This document shows positions 52,570 through 64,000 of a DNA stretch of 64,000 bases, in pieces. Position numbers and translations under genes: made by a program. Source of the stretch: Warburgia ugandensis. Lineage: Eukaryota; Streptophyta; Magnoliopsida; Canellales; Canellaceae. How positions within the stretch are numbered: position 1 is the stretch's first letter; the number at the start of each line of letters is the position of its first letter. The notes beneath the pieces were generated by a model. That model searched no databases and was not told where the DNA came from. It worked only from the letters and a program-made list of their open reading frames with translations. The stretch lies in NCBI GenBank assembly GCA_035236585.1, contig CP141137.1, positions 8,572,327 through 8,636,326 on the forward strand, read 5' to 3'.

Positions 52570-55050
52570 GCAACACTTAGGGAATACTTATAGGAGCAGA
52601 CTTAAATGGTCATGTAAGAAAGGAAAAGGAAAGATATGATAGGATACATGGAGGGTATAGAGGAGAATGAAACAAGACGGGGAAAACTATCCTCAATTTT
52701 GCTTTGTCATATAACCTGGCAATGCAAATATATTCTTTAAGAAGATGGATGAACACTTAATAACCCTTAAAAGTGGACTTCATAAAAGCCAAATAGACAT
52801 TTTTCTACTTAAAAATACTGAAGGAACAATGTATAAGGATTGTAAGGTGATATTCGATGAGAGTTTAACCTCACAACATAAGTTAATGGTTATAGATATC
52901 TATATTAAAAGATAGAAGAAAGAAAATGAACTTAATAGATATCCAAAAATTAAGTGGTGGAACTTAAAAGGAGAGAAAATAACTTCATTCACAAATAATT
53001 TGATGGTAGAAGGAAACTGGGACAATGAAACAAAAGTAAACACCATGTGGGTTAATATGACTGAGTCCATTAAGAAAGTGGCAAAAGATGTCTTAGGAGT
53101 ATTTAAAGGTAAAAGGCAATTAGTAAAGGAAACATGGTGGTGGAGTGAAATAGTGCAAAAAGTTATTAAAGAAAAACGGGTGTGCTTTAAAGCATTGTAG
53201 AAGACTAAAAATAATAAAAATTATGAACAGTACAAGAATGCTAAAAAAGTTGCTAAGAGAATAGTAAGTGAGGCTCAACTTAAGGCATATGATGACCTTT
53301 ATAATAGGCTAGGAACAAGAGAATGTGAGAAAGATGTATTTAAACTTGCAAAAACAAGAGAACAGAAGGGTAAGGACTTAGATCATGTTAGGTGCATTTG
53401 AAGTGATGATCAAAGGGTACTAGTCAAAGATGACGAGATTAAACAAAGGTGGGAAACTTAATTTCAAAAATTGTTAAATGACAATGGCTTTGAGAATATA
53501 GGGATTGAAAATGTTGTTAACCTAAATAACATTGGACATTATATGTATGAACGTGGGATTAGAATACTTAAAGTGAAAGAGGCCTTGAAAAAGATGAAAT
53601 TAGGAAAGGTCATGGGGCCTGATAGTATACCAATAGAGGTTTGGAAGCATATGAGAGATATTTGAATAATTTGGTTGACCAAGTTATTTAACAAGATTAT
53701 AAAATAAAAAAAAATGTCGGATGAATGGAGGAAAAGCTCTATTGTACCAATTTATAAGAATAAAGGAGACATACAGACCTGCACTAATTATCGAGGGATC
53801 AAACTTATGAGCCACACTATGAAACTTTTTAAAAGAGTGATTGAGAAGAGGCTACAACATGAGACAAGTGTATCAAAGAACCATTTTGGTTTCACGCCTA
53901 GGAGGTCTACCATGAAAGCTATTTTCTTACTAAGACAATTGATAGAGAAATATAGGGAGAGGAGAAAAGACCTCTACATGCTCTTTATTGACTTAGAGAA
54001 AGCTTATGATAGAGTCCCTAGAAAGTTAATATGGAGGGTGTTAGGTGAGAAATGGGTTTCTTGGGGATACGTAGACATAATTAAAGATGTGCATGAGGGA
54101 GCGGTAACAAATGTTACGACCATTAGTGGTGAGACCGGTGATTTTTCTGTCACTATAGGATTGCACCAATGATCGACATTGAGCGCATGCCTTTTCACGT
54201 TGGTTATGGATGAGTTAATAAAACATTTGCACGAGGAGATTCCATAGTGCATGCTATTTGTAGATGATATAGTTTTACTTGATGAGACATGGGAGGGCAT
54301 AAACACAAAGCTAGAGTTATGGAGAGAAGCATTAGAATCTAAAGGATTTAAAATCAAACTAAGATAGAATATATGGAATGCAATTTTAGAAAGGAGAGGA
54401 GTAGGAGTGGAACACTAGTTAAGATTGATAATTAAGAAGTTCCCGTAAAAGACCACTTTCGGTACTTAGGATTAATGATTCATGAGAGTGGGGAGATTGA
54501 GAGGGAGGTTACCTAGAGAATCCAAGCGGGTTGGAACAAATGAGGATGTGTATCTAAAGTTTTGTGTGATTGGCAGGTGTCACTCAAACTAAAAGAAAAA
54601 TTCTATATGATAGCCATAAGGCCAGCCAAGCTTTATGTATCAGAGTGTTGGGCAGTTAAGGAACATCATGTTCATAGAATGAGTGTCGCGAAAATGAGGA
54701 CGTTGAGATGGATGAGTGGCAAGACAAGAAAGAATAGAATTAATAATGAAAATATTAGAGAAAACTTAGGGGTAGCACCAATAGGTAACAAGATGAGGGA
54801 GATTAGAATTATATGATTTGGACATGTCCAAAGGAGATGAAAGCAGCACTGGTTAGGAGTGAGGCAATGCAAGTAGAATGTTCTAAAAGGGCAAGGGAAA
54901 GGACCAAAAGAACGTTGATAGAAGTGGTGAGAAATGATTTAAAGACTTTGGGACTACATGAAGCCATGATGCTTAATAGAGAGGAATGGATGAATAAGAT
55001 TTATATGGCCGACCCCTAATTGGGATAAGGTCTTAGTGATGATTATATCA
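52570..55050 (+). mobile_element. RTE-clade LINE, copy E, longest in the window, 5'-truncated
   Basis: Starting in the AP-endonuclease (LNGHVRK, then YDRIHGGY near 52590-52660), this copy runs through the pre-RT region (53000-53400), RT (FIDLEKAYDRVPRKLIW near 53975-54030, and the catalytic [10 protein letters not shown] near 54257-54290) and the conserved C-terminal domain (54562-54820; IRPAKLYVSECWAVKEHH and RWMSGKTRK). It ends with GGCCGACCCCTAATTGGGAT, AAGGTCTT and a short GATGATTAT tail at about 55050. Frames of 152, 84 and 68 codons remain open, but stops and frame changes separate them, so it is inactive. Such elements are copied by target-primed reverse transcription. It is less decayed than copies A-D. 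Confidence 0.9.
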
Positions 55051-56419
55051 CTCTGAATCAAGGATTTTGTGTTTCAAATCATTTAAACGGTTAGGATTAA
55101 CTTTATTTAAATAAAAAAAATTAGTTGTCACCAGGATGCACATGAATGGGGTGCACATCTCGGAATGCACCTGTGCATCTTGGTGATCAAACGCACAAGG
55201 TGCGTCAGGGTTCGCAGGACGCATAGGCATCCTAGTCGAACTGAGATCGTCTCACATGCGCGGTAGCTCGCTGAGACTGCAAGTCTCCAAGGTGCGTTAT
55301 AGGATGCATCTTGGTCCCAGAACATTCTAGATGTCAGTGAGACGATTTGATCTGGACCGTTAGATCACCAACATCAAGATCTATAGCTAAGATTTATTTT
55401 ATTTTTACTTTTTTTACAAATCTGGGGTTTTTGGGGTCCCACAAACTCATTAGATGGTTCAAATTTCTCATTTGAGCTGTCCTTGATGTGGTTCCCACTA
55501 GGAACTACCAGACCTGGTTTCAAAGGCAAATCACCGCCCCGGTGAAACTAGATCTATTGGTGATCAGGTAAAAGAAAGTCAGAAAAGAACGGGAAGAATG
55601 TAGAAGAGATTACCTATAGCAGCCAGAGGAGAAACTGATGATTTCTAGTGGGTTTAGACGAGTTTTGTGCCCGCTGGTAGTTCGGATTGCTAGAAAATGG
55701 AAAGGGAAGAAGAATTGGAGAAGAAAGAAGGGAAAGGGAGAGAGAGAATGAAAAAGGAAAGGGGAAAGAAGAAAAGGAAAGGAAAAAAAGGAATTTAGGG
55801 TTGGTGCCAGTGCTAGAGGAGAAAAAGCAGTTTGGTGTGTCATCAGATTGGGGATGATGTGCCTGTCTTTCAATCCAATGTTGTGCGTTGGCAGATGCGC
55901 CTGGCAGGAGAAGAGAGAGGAGAGAGGAAGAAGAGAGAGAAAGAAGGAGAGGGAAGAAAATAGAGAGGAAATGGGGGAGGAAGATCTAAGAAAAATTCGT
56001 GGGATTTTTCCTACTTATTTATAGGTTTATTATTTACTTACTTATTTATTTTATCTTTTAATTACTTTATTTACAAGTTTTTTTATTCATGATTAAAGCT
56101 TCAATAATTGATGAACTATGGCCCACTTAACTCTATTGTGGAGCCCACACAATAGTAAAATTACCATTTTGCCCTTTATAAGGAAATTAAATTTTAAAAA
56201 ATTAGAAAAATACAAAATTTTCATTCGAACTCTGATTTCAATGTTCCTAATATTGTTGGACTTGATTTTTTGAGTACAATCCAAATATTCATGTTTCAAC
56301 TTCTAATTCTATTTTTTATTATTATATAAAAAGTCAATTTCTTGAAATCTCAAAATTCAATTTCAATTTCAATTTTCATAATTTTCAATTCACATAGTTA
56401 ATCAAATAAATTTATAGAA
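55051..56419. other. Purine-rich, GC-richer region, possible minus-strand LTR promoter; no gene
   Basis: The 55120-55330 part repeats GGTGCA/GATGCATC words. The 55680-55990 part is a long purine-rich tract, CT-rich on the minus strand, and directly upstream of it on that strand lies TATAAATAAGTAGG (about 56020). This looks like a promoter and CT-rich leader, as in many LTRs. No ends could be defined. Open frames here are low-complexity products of the purine tract. Confidence 0.35.
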
Positions 56420-57063
56420 ATTTGAGGTTTTTACAAGTAATCCAATTACTTCCCAAATTCTATGGGTTAGACAATGAAAGTCTTTACTTGCACCTAAAAG
56501 AGTTTGATGAGGTATGTAGGACCTAACGAACATAGAATTTTGGCTTTAATACAGTGAGGACTTAAACTCTTTTTCTTTTTATTTAAAGGAAAAAGCTAAA
56601 AATGCACTGCCAGTAGGTTCTACAAGGACTTGGAATGAAATGACTAGAAAATTCTTGAAATTTTTTTTCCCTACACATAAAACTAATACACTTCACCATA
56701 TGCCAAAAACTTGTTGATTGTTTAACCGCAAGTGCACGGGCTATTATAGTATAGCTATGCAAATACGGGTCGATCCCACGAGGACTTGATTTAAAATTAT
56801 GGAGTTTTAAATAAAATTCAACTAAAAAAATAAAATCCAGATTTATTCAATTGTTCCAATGTTCACAAATATTTATTCCAAAGAAGACAGAAAATAAAAA
56901 TAAAATGCTTCTTGGATAAGCTTGTCCTTGGATTGCACTGTCTCTGGATTAGTCTCATTCCTGGATTACATTGTCACTGAATAGTCGAATGAAGATAAGT
57001 TAAACCGAATAGCATAGGGACATAGTTGTAATTAAACAGGGGACCCAATTGGTATTTCTGAAA

Positions 57064-57160
57064 TAGGACAGAATTGTAATTTCTGAGATCTGCAGGTGCA
57101 GATTTGTAATTTCTGAGATCTGCAGGTGCATATTTGTAATTTCTGAGATCTTCCAGGGGC
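57064..57160 (+). repeat. 30-bp minisatellite, about three units
   Basis: The unit TTTGTAATTTCTGAGATCTG followed by CAGGTGCAGA is repeated in tandem about three times, the last unit diverged (ATCTTCCAGGGGCAATTTTG). It lies near the minus-strand 3' end of the nested LTR. Confidence 0.9.
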
Positions 57161-57952
57161 AATTTTGGAATTCTGAGGGTTTCTGGTTTTTAATGAAAAA
57201 AACCAGGAAAACGATGAAAACTGGAAGAGAAGGAGGAAGAAGAGGGGAAGGGAAGAGGAAGGAGAAGAAGAAGAAGAAGAAGAAGGAGGAAGAGAAGAGG
57301 AACGCGGGTGAGAAACCAGATTCGGGTTTTCGGGGGAAGAAAACCTTAATGCGGAGAAGAGGATCGCGGGAGAAAAGATTGAGGAAAACCCAATGCGGGT
57401 TTTTCCTCACCGGAGTCGTCCGGTGAAGAGAAGAAGGAGATTGAGAAGAAGGGAGGATCCGGGGAAAAACCCGTTCTGGGTTTTCTTCCCTGCAGTTGTG
57501 CTTGATGAAGTTCAGGCGCCGGTGCGTTGAGATCAATGACTAGGTTTGAGCATGGAGGAGAAATTTGGTTTGTACGGGACTGGCTAGATAGTGTCATAGG
57601 ACTCAGTACTGTTGATCGTGACGAGCTCTAGTTGCTAGTGATGAAGGGCGGACCAAGAGGAGACACGTAGAGAAAGGGTTAGAGATGGTGAAGAATAAGG
57701 TGCGTCTAGGTGGAGCAAATGGCATGGGTAAGAAAAACACGACAAAGAGATATAGATGGGAAGATCAAAGAGAGAAGGGTGAGGAGAGTCTGTGATGGGG
57801 TGAAACAGGAAGGAGTAGAGAGCAGAGGAGGATCCGTGGAAGACAAGATGGGGGAGAACAAAGCGAGTGGTGAAGGCGGAGGGAGAGGAAAGGGAGCGTG
57901 CATAAAGAGGGAGAGCAGTGTATACTAGTGCATAGAGATGGAGATGGGGAGA

Positions 57953-57954
<2 letters not shown>

Positions 57955-58043
<89 letters not shown>
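57955..58043 (+). repeat. GA microsatellite, about 85 bp
   Basis: This is a nearly perfect GA dinucleotide run with a few GACAGA interruptions. It lies inside a 1.7-kb purine-rich stretch (about 57190-58870) and accounts for the Ser-Leu run in a long minus-strand open frame. Confidence 0.95.
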
Positions 58044-58046
<3 letters not shown>

Positions 58047-61000
58047 GACAAGATGATGCCGGCCACTAGGGTGTGTCACGCACCATGGCCGGCCCGGCAC
58101 TAGATCCGATGGGAAGCAAAGGAGAGAAAAAAGAGAGGGGATAGGAGAGGAGGAGATGACGAACTGATGCTGGCCTGGGCAGTGGGCTGGGAACGTGGTG
58201 GACTGGGAGACCGGTGGAGATTGCGCATGGTGCTGGGAGAGAAGAGGACGACAACCCGGTTCCTGTACGGTACGATGGAATAGAGGGACAATCCGAGTGG
58301 TGGTGGGTGGAACGGTGATGAAAGACAGGAGGAATATACGGGTGATGGAGAGGGTGCAAGTAGATGAAGATCGGTGTCGAGTTTGGCTAACCGATGGAGA
58401 TGGAGGTGGGTTCGATGCGGTAAATAAAAGAGTAGAAACAAGTGGGAGGGACGGGGTGCGGTGAAAGCGAGTAGAGGATTGGGTTGGGTTGGCACCGGGC
58501 CGTGTGGTTGAATGAGAGTTGGATATGAAGAGAAGCGGAGGGGACTGTGCATGGATGGAGTTGGGCGATGGCCGAGGAGAAAGATAGATGGCGATAGAGG
58601 GGATGTCATGAGATCGGATGGTGTGTGTGAAAGTGGGAGAGAGACGGACGAGGGAGAGAGCTGGGTGCGTGCGAGAGAGAGATCGGCCCCGCCCTCCTAA
58701 AAAGAAAAAAAACCATCCCCTTTGGAGAAGAAAGAAGGGTCTTTTAAAAGAGAGATAGGGAGAGACGTGTGAAAGAGAAGGAGAAAAAGAGATAGAAGAG
58801 AGAGAGAAAAGAAAGGGGAGGGATAAGAGAAAAAGAGAAAAGAGAGGAGAAAGAGAAGGAAGAGGAGATAGGTGGGGTCCACGAGCTTTCCTAGTTTTGC
58901 TAGAACTCTGCAAGTCTTCAAAGTCTTCAGTCTCTTTCCATGATTCAATCTAGAGCGTCCATGCACGTAGTTGACTGATCTGCAATGCACAAGACTCAAT
59001 TAGCGAAATCTAAACCGTCCATTAGCTTTAATAGTCATTTAACCACTAAATTTTACAATTCAACGATTGGATGACCAATTAAAGCTAAAATGAAATATTT
59101 GATTTAAAATCTTAAAATTAATGGTCTAGATGCTCCAATCAAATACTAAATTAGGGATATTTTGACCAAAATTGAACACTTAACAGATAATGAACTTTAC
59201 CCAAAAAGACAAAGAATCATTCTACCAATGCTGGAAAGGTTCAAGGATCTTTTACTCACATGCTCACACCATGGCTATGAACCATGGTGCATCATTAGCT
59301 TCTTCCATGAGGGACTTAATTCTAACATGAGCCAGTTCGTAGAGATTATGCACAATGGCAACTTTCTAAATAAACAACCAAATGAGGTGGAAGAATCTTT
59401 GGAATAACTAGCTGAAAGTGTATAGACCTGGGCTGATTTAGAAAGATAAGAACATCTAGATAGGCCCAAGCCCACCACCACCCATGCTAGGAGATCCATC
59501 AATGCCATATCTAACAAAGATGAACTTAATGTCAGAGTAGCATACATAGCTAAAAAAGTAGAGGCCATAGAATTGGGGAAGAATAACTCTAAAAAGGATG
59601 AACAAGTATGTAGCATTTGTAAAGTATCACACATCTTACTCAAGAATGTTCCACCATTCCAACATTTCAAGAGGTAATTCATGATCAGGCTAATGCCCTT
59701 AATACTTATAAAAGACCTTTTTCCCCATACTCAGAGACATATAATCCCAATTGGAGAAACCATCCAAATTTCAGTTGGAGAAATGGACAAGCTATTAATA
59801 TTTCACAACCTGGCCCATACAAGACCAACCAACAAAACCAAGGACACTCTACTCCAGGCCCATACCAAAAAAATCAAGGACCACCTATTTTAGACCCATA
59901 CCACCAAACTCATGGACCTCCTGCTCTTGGACCTTACTTGCTCTTATCCAAAATGCCTGTAGATGATAATTTACCAACTTATTCAAAGCTAGGAGAGAAA
60001 AACTTTTATATTAGAAGTTCAATTGAAACAAACCACATAGTCTATGAATGAAATGAAAAATATGATGAGTCAAAATGATGTCAAATATGAAAAAAGGAAA
60101 GTTCCTGGCTCAACCACAAGCAAACCCTAAGGGTGTGCATGTGATTAGCAATAATACATCTAATGCATCATCAAGCTCTACTATGAAACAGACTAAGGCT
60201 ATTGCCATTCTTAGGAGTGGTTAATAAATTGAGAAACATGAGCCATAAAAGATTGATAAAGTTAAAAGACCCATTAAAGAATAAGAAAATTCTAAAGAGA
60301 AGGACCCCACTTCACTTATTGAATCATGCCCTATTCCTACTCAATTCCCTTAGAGGTTGTGTCAAGCTCCAAAGTCTATCCATAATGATGAGATTTTAGA
60401 GATTTTCAAACAAGTTAAGATCAATATACCAATCTTATACACTATAAAACAAATCCCATCAAATGCCAAAATTTTAAAATACCTTTGTATCATAAAAGAA
60501 TCATAAACGTTCAAAAGAAGGCATTTTTTACTAAGTAAGTTCTATTCTTCAATATCATAGGCCAACAAAATACAAGGATCTAGGTTGCCCCACTCTTACT
60601 TGCATTATTGGCAACTATAAGATTATTCAAGCTTTGCTTGATTTAGGATATAGTGTTAACCTAATACTGTGCTCGGTACATGTATAGTTAGGTTTGTGGG
60701 AGTTTAAACCTTCTTCTACTACACTTCTGCTAGTTATGAAAATACTGAGAGGGGTAATAGAAGATGTGCTTGTTCAGGTAGGATAGTTTTACTTTTCTGT
60801 AGATTTTTTAGTTCTGAATACACAACCAGTGGTGAATGAGAGGAATGAAATACCAATCATCCTCGGATGACCATTCCTGACTATGTTTAATGCCTTAAAT
60901 TAACTCCAAAAAAGGTGTCATAAAAATGTCCTTTAGTAATATGACATTAGAATTAAATATTTTCAACATTTGTATCCAACCTGGTGAAATCACTAATGAC

Positions 61001-63638
61001 TTGCATATGTAAACATGATAGATTTAGTTGTGCAAGATCAATTTCTTTCATCTTCCTTATTAGACCCACTTAAGGCCTGTTTGGCCCACTTTAATGAGTT
61101 TAATGAAGTTGCATTGATAGAGAAAGTTAATGCACTTCTTAATTCTACTCCTATCGTAGATACTACAAGATGGAAACCTCATTTTGAGGAACTTCCATCG
61201 AGGGAGTGAACTCCCCTTCCATAATCAATAGAACATTCTAAGCTTGAATTGAAATATCTACCTTCTGAACTTAAATATCCTACTTAGGAGAAAACGAGAC
61301 TTTTCCTATGATAATTTCCTCCCAATTAGAAATATCTCAGGAGGAATAGTTAATAGACACTTTAAATGAATACAAAGGTGTTATAGGATAGACCATCATT
61401 GATATAAAGGGAATTAACCCTTTATATTGTACCCATAGGAATTATAGAGAAAGTTAAATCCTAATATGAAGGATGTAGTTAGAGTGGAAGTCCCTAAGTT
61501 GCTTGATGTGGGAATTATCTATCCCATAAGAGATAATAAATGGTCGAGTCCAACTCAAGTAATTCTAAAGAAGTCTAGAGTGACAGTGATCACTAATGCC
61601 AACAATGAATTAATTTCTACTAGATTTACCACTTGTTGGCATATGTACATTGGCTATAAAAAGTTGAATGTTATCACTAGGAAGAACTATTTTCCTTTAC
61701 CATTTGTTGATCAGATGTTAGAAAGAATTGCATAACATTAGTATTACTATTTTCAAGATGGTTACTTAGGGTATAACTAGATAAAAATTGAACCCAAGGA
61801 TCAGGAAAAGACCACCTTTATATGTCCTTTTGGCACTTTTGCTTATAAAAGAATGACATTTGGATTAGCCACATTGAACCCTGCATGTTGTATATCTTTA
61901 GTGATATTGTAGAGAGAATCTTAGAGGTTTTTATGGACGACTTTTCTATTTTTGGTGATTCATTTGACACGTCTTGAAAATCTAAGAAAAATCTTAAGTC
62001 ATTGTGAAGAGAAGAACTTAGTGCTTAATTGAAAAAAGTGTCATTTCATGGTTCCTAAGGTAATTGTCCTTGGTCACATAGTGTTATCCAAAGGTATAGA
62101 GGTAGATAGAGCCACAGTTGACCTAATTACTAATCTACCCATCTCCAAATATGTTAGGGATATTCGCTCATTCCTAGGTCATGTAGGATTCTAGAGGAGG
62201 TTTATTAAAGATTTTAGTACAATATCTAGACCATTATGTCACCTCTATACAAAGGATACCCCATTTGAGTGGATTGATGATTGTTAGAAAGCTTTTACAA
62301 AGCTGGAAGACAAGTTAACCACCGCAGCTATCATGCAAACACCTAATTGGAGTCTACCCTTTGAAATAATGTGTGATATTAGTGATTATGATATAGGAGC
62401 AGTACTAGAGAGAGAAAAGAGAAAAAGTCATATGTCATCTACTATGCAAGTAGGATACTAAATATCACTTAGATGAACTATTCCACTACGGAGAAAGAAC
62501 TCCTCGTAGTTGTCTTCGCTTTAGATAAATTCAGGTCTTACTTGATTAGATATAAAATAGTCATATTCATTAATTTTTTAGCCTTTAAGTATCTTCTTTC
62601 CAAGAAAGATGCTAAGCCCAGACTAATTAGATGGATTCTTCTACTCCAAGAGTTTGATATTGAAATAAAAGATAAAAAAGGAGTACAGAATGTTGTAGCT
62701 TACCACTTATCTGCCTTACTCCTAATAGAACCTTTCAATGAGTTGCCAATTAAAGATACTTTCTCTCATGAGTAACTTTTTCATGTTTCTCATCATCACT
62801 GGTTTGCTGATATTGCAGATTATTTAGTCATTGGGAATATTCTTGAACATTAAAACAAACAAGAAAAGCAAAAAAAATATTCCAATGTTAAGAAACATTT
62901 TTGAAATGATCCATACTTGTTTAAGTACTGCCCATATCAAATAATTGGAGACGTGTACCTAACCTAGAGCAAAATAGTGTCATCTCCTTTTGTCATTCAA
63001 AAGCATGTGGTGATCAGTTTTCTACATATAAAACAACTGCAAAGATTTTGCAATGTGGTTCTACTAGCCTTCATTGTTTAAAGACACACATGTTCTGTCA
63101 ATCATGTGAGCGATGTAAAAAGTTAGGAGGCATAACTCGTAGGTAATTGAAGTTTTTTATTGTTGGGACATTGATTTTATGGGGTCATTCCCACATTCTT
63201 TTGGCTACCTGTACATCTAATTGGCAATAGATTATGTATCTAAATGGGTTTACTCTATCCCTTATAGGCATAATGACCACAAAGTAGTTGTTAAATTCTT
63301 AAAAGAAAGCATTTTTTTAGATTTGGGACCCTTGAGCCATTAGAAGTTATAACATTACACATTTTTGCAATAAAGCTTTTGAAGCACTCATGAAAAAATA
63401 TAACATCACCCATAAAGTTGCAACACCGTGTCACTTACAAACAAGTGGATAAGTAGAATTATCTAATCTGGCTATAAAATAAAATTTTCAAAAGATTGTT
63501 AATCTAGACTGTAAGGATTGGTCTCTTAGACTAACCAACATGCTCTAGGCTTACTAGACTGCACATCGGACCCCGATTGGTATGTCTTCCTATCATATTG
63601 TATATAATAAGGCTTGACATTTGCTTATGGAATTAGAA

Positions 63639-63989
63639 TGGTAGAGTAATCTAGAAAGAGTAGTAGGATTCCAGAATACGATTTGGACTGTTGATGTATT
63701 GATACTTTAAATAATCTTAGCCATCCATTGAAGAGGTAGATAGAGGTGAGCATGTATAAATAGGGGTTAACTCCTCATTTGTAATCAGATTACTTAATTG
63801 AATTCAAGAAAGCCATAACAGGTCCTCTTTGAGTAAGTCTCTTTTTTAGTTCTCTCATTGCTCTAGTGGGTGAGTGAGTGTAGCCTAGCAAGTGAGAGTA
63901 GGGAGTGAAAGGATGACCTGGGCCTAGCAAGGGATTTGTGCACAAGTGACACACAAGTTCAACATAGGTGAAATTGTAACCCTATGACA
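63639..63989 (+). mobile_element. Copia-type 5' LTR at the window edge
   Basis: The right end CCCTATGACA is followed after AT by TGGTATCAG, the start of the tRNA-Met primer-binding site, cut by the end of the window. This is therefore a 5' LTR whose element continues to the right. A TATA box (TATAAATAG, 63755-63763) and a downstream leader fit an LTR promoter. The left border is either TGGTAGAGTAATCTAG at 63639 or TGTTGATGTATTG at 63689; the first is preferred because Gypsy integrase homology stops there. It could also belong to a TRIM or other small LTR element. Confidence 0.75.
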
Positions 63990-63991
63990 AT

Positions 63992-64000
63992 TGGTATCAG
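63992..64000 (+). promoter_or_regulatory. tRNA-Met primer-binding site, partial
   Basis: TGGTATCAG matches the complement of the 3' end of plant initiator tRNA-Met used by Copia elements and TRIMs. Only nine bases are inside the window. Confidence 0.8.

Larger units (their letters stand above)
56712..59178 (-). mobile_element. Reverse-oriented LTR (Athila/Tat-like), nested in gag
   Basis: On the minus strand the segment starts TGTTCAATTTTGGTC and ends CCGTGCACTTGCGGTTAAAC then AATCAACA, followed by AGTTTTTGGC. That last phrase resembles the LTR end plus the start of the primer-binding site seen at 41.12-41.15 kb. It sits exactly where the gag homology of the surrounding Gypsy fossil is interrupted. 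The length is about 2.47 kb. A matching 5-bp target duplication was not found, so the borders are approximate. The interior has a long CT-rich tract on this strand, a GA microsatellite and a 30-bp minisatellite. Confidence 0.5.
56420..63638 (+). mobile_element. Athila-like Ty3/Gypsy retrotransposon fossil, broken
   Basis: On the plus strand the parts follow the Gypsy order: gag start (56430-56700), gag continuation (59180-59660), protease-like region (about 60560-60990), reverse transcriptase (about 61460-62330), RNase H (62470-62770) and integrase (about 62790-63635). Phrases in RT (VDQMLERIA) and gag (ERFKDLLLTC) are typical of the Athila/Tat branch. Gag is split by a reverse-oriented LTR (56712-59178), and the integrase end is cut by a Copia-type LTR. 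It is broken in many places, has no identifiable LTR pair of its own, and looks old. Confidence 0.85.

Noticed and set aside
57765-58913. Longest open frame of the window (382 codons, minus strand)
   Set aside because: It is the CT-rich translation of a purine tract with a GA microsatellite (Ser-Leu runs), lies inside a nested LTR and has no protein features.

Overview
This is nuclear DNA of a flowering plant. It is AT-rich, has few genes and a split gene with GT-AG introns, and carries about ten copies of the Au SINE, RTE-type LINEs, hAT and CACTA-like DNA transposons, and Copia and Gypsy fossils. The introns are large and full of transposons, so the genome is probably not compact. The species cannot be told from the sequence.

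Layout. 0-8.6 kb: an Au SINE, an RTE LINE split by a CACTA-like insertion, then AT-rich DNA with diverged repeats. 8.57-11.57 kb: a 3.0 kb solo LTR with a perfect 5-bp target duplication. 13.1-14.8 kb: a 5'-truncated RTE LINE on the minus strand. 15.33-15.60 kb: an intact single-exon gene for a small twin-CX9C (CHCH-type) protein. 15.6-25 kb: no convincing gene, but many SINE copies, a TIR element and small tandem duplications. 25.90-34.40 kb: the main host gene, seven exons joining to a 390-residue, probably chloroplast, membrane M41/FtsH-like metalloprotease-family protein with HEAGH. Its 5.6 kb fourth intron holds a TRIM nested in a TIR element and a hAT element. 36.4-41.2 kb: a broken Copia fossil, a decayed AHL (AT-hook/PPC) gene fragment, and an Athila-like LTR with its primer-binding site. 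41.7-42.3 kb: a second hAT element. 43.6-49.4 kb: a possible minus-strand gene, of which only one membrane-segment exon and a TATA-like promoter can be argued. 50.5-52.5 kb: a diverged tandem duplication of about 1 kb. 52.6-55.05 kb: the longest RTE LINE. 56.4-63.6 kb: a broken Athila-like Gypsy fossil, with a reverse-oriented LTR inside gag and a Copia-type LTR cutting its integrase end at the right edge.

The two clear genes are independent housekeeping-type organelle genes (mitochondrial intermembrane space and plastid membrane) and do not form a cluster. Nothing here is convincing evidence of a new biological system. The most interesting material is the arrays of short hairpins inside two hAT elements, the inverted-repeat element just upstream of the metalloprotease gene, unusual SINE copies, and the AHL pseudogene among retroelement fossils. 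All boundaries were read by eye, without alignment or transcript data.
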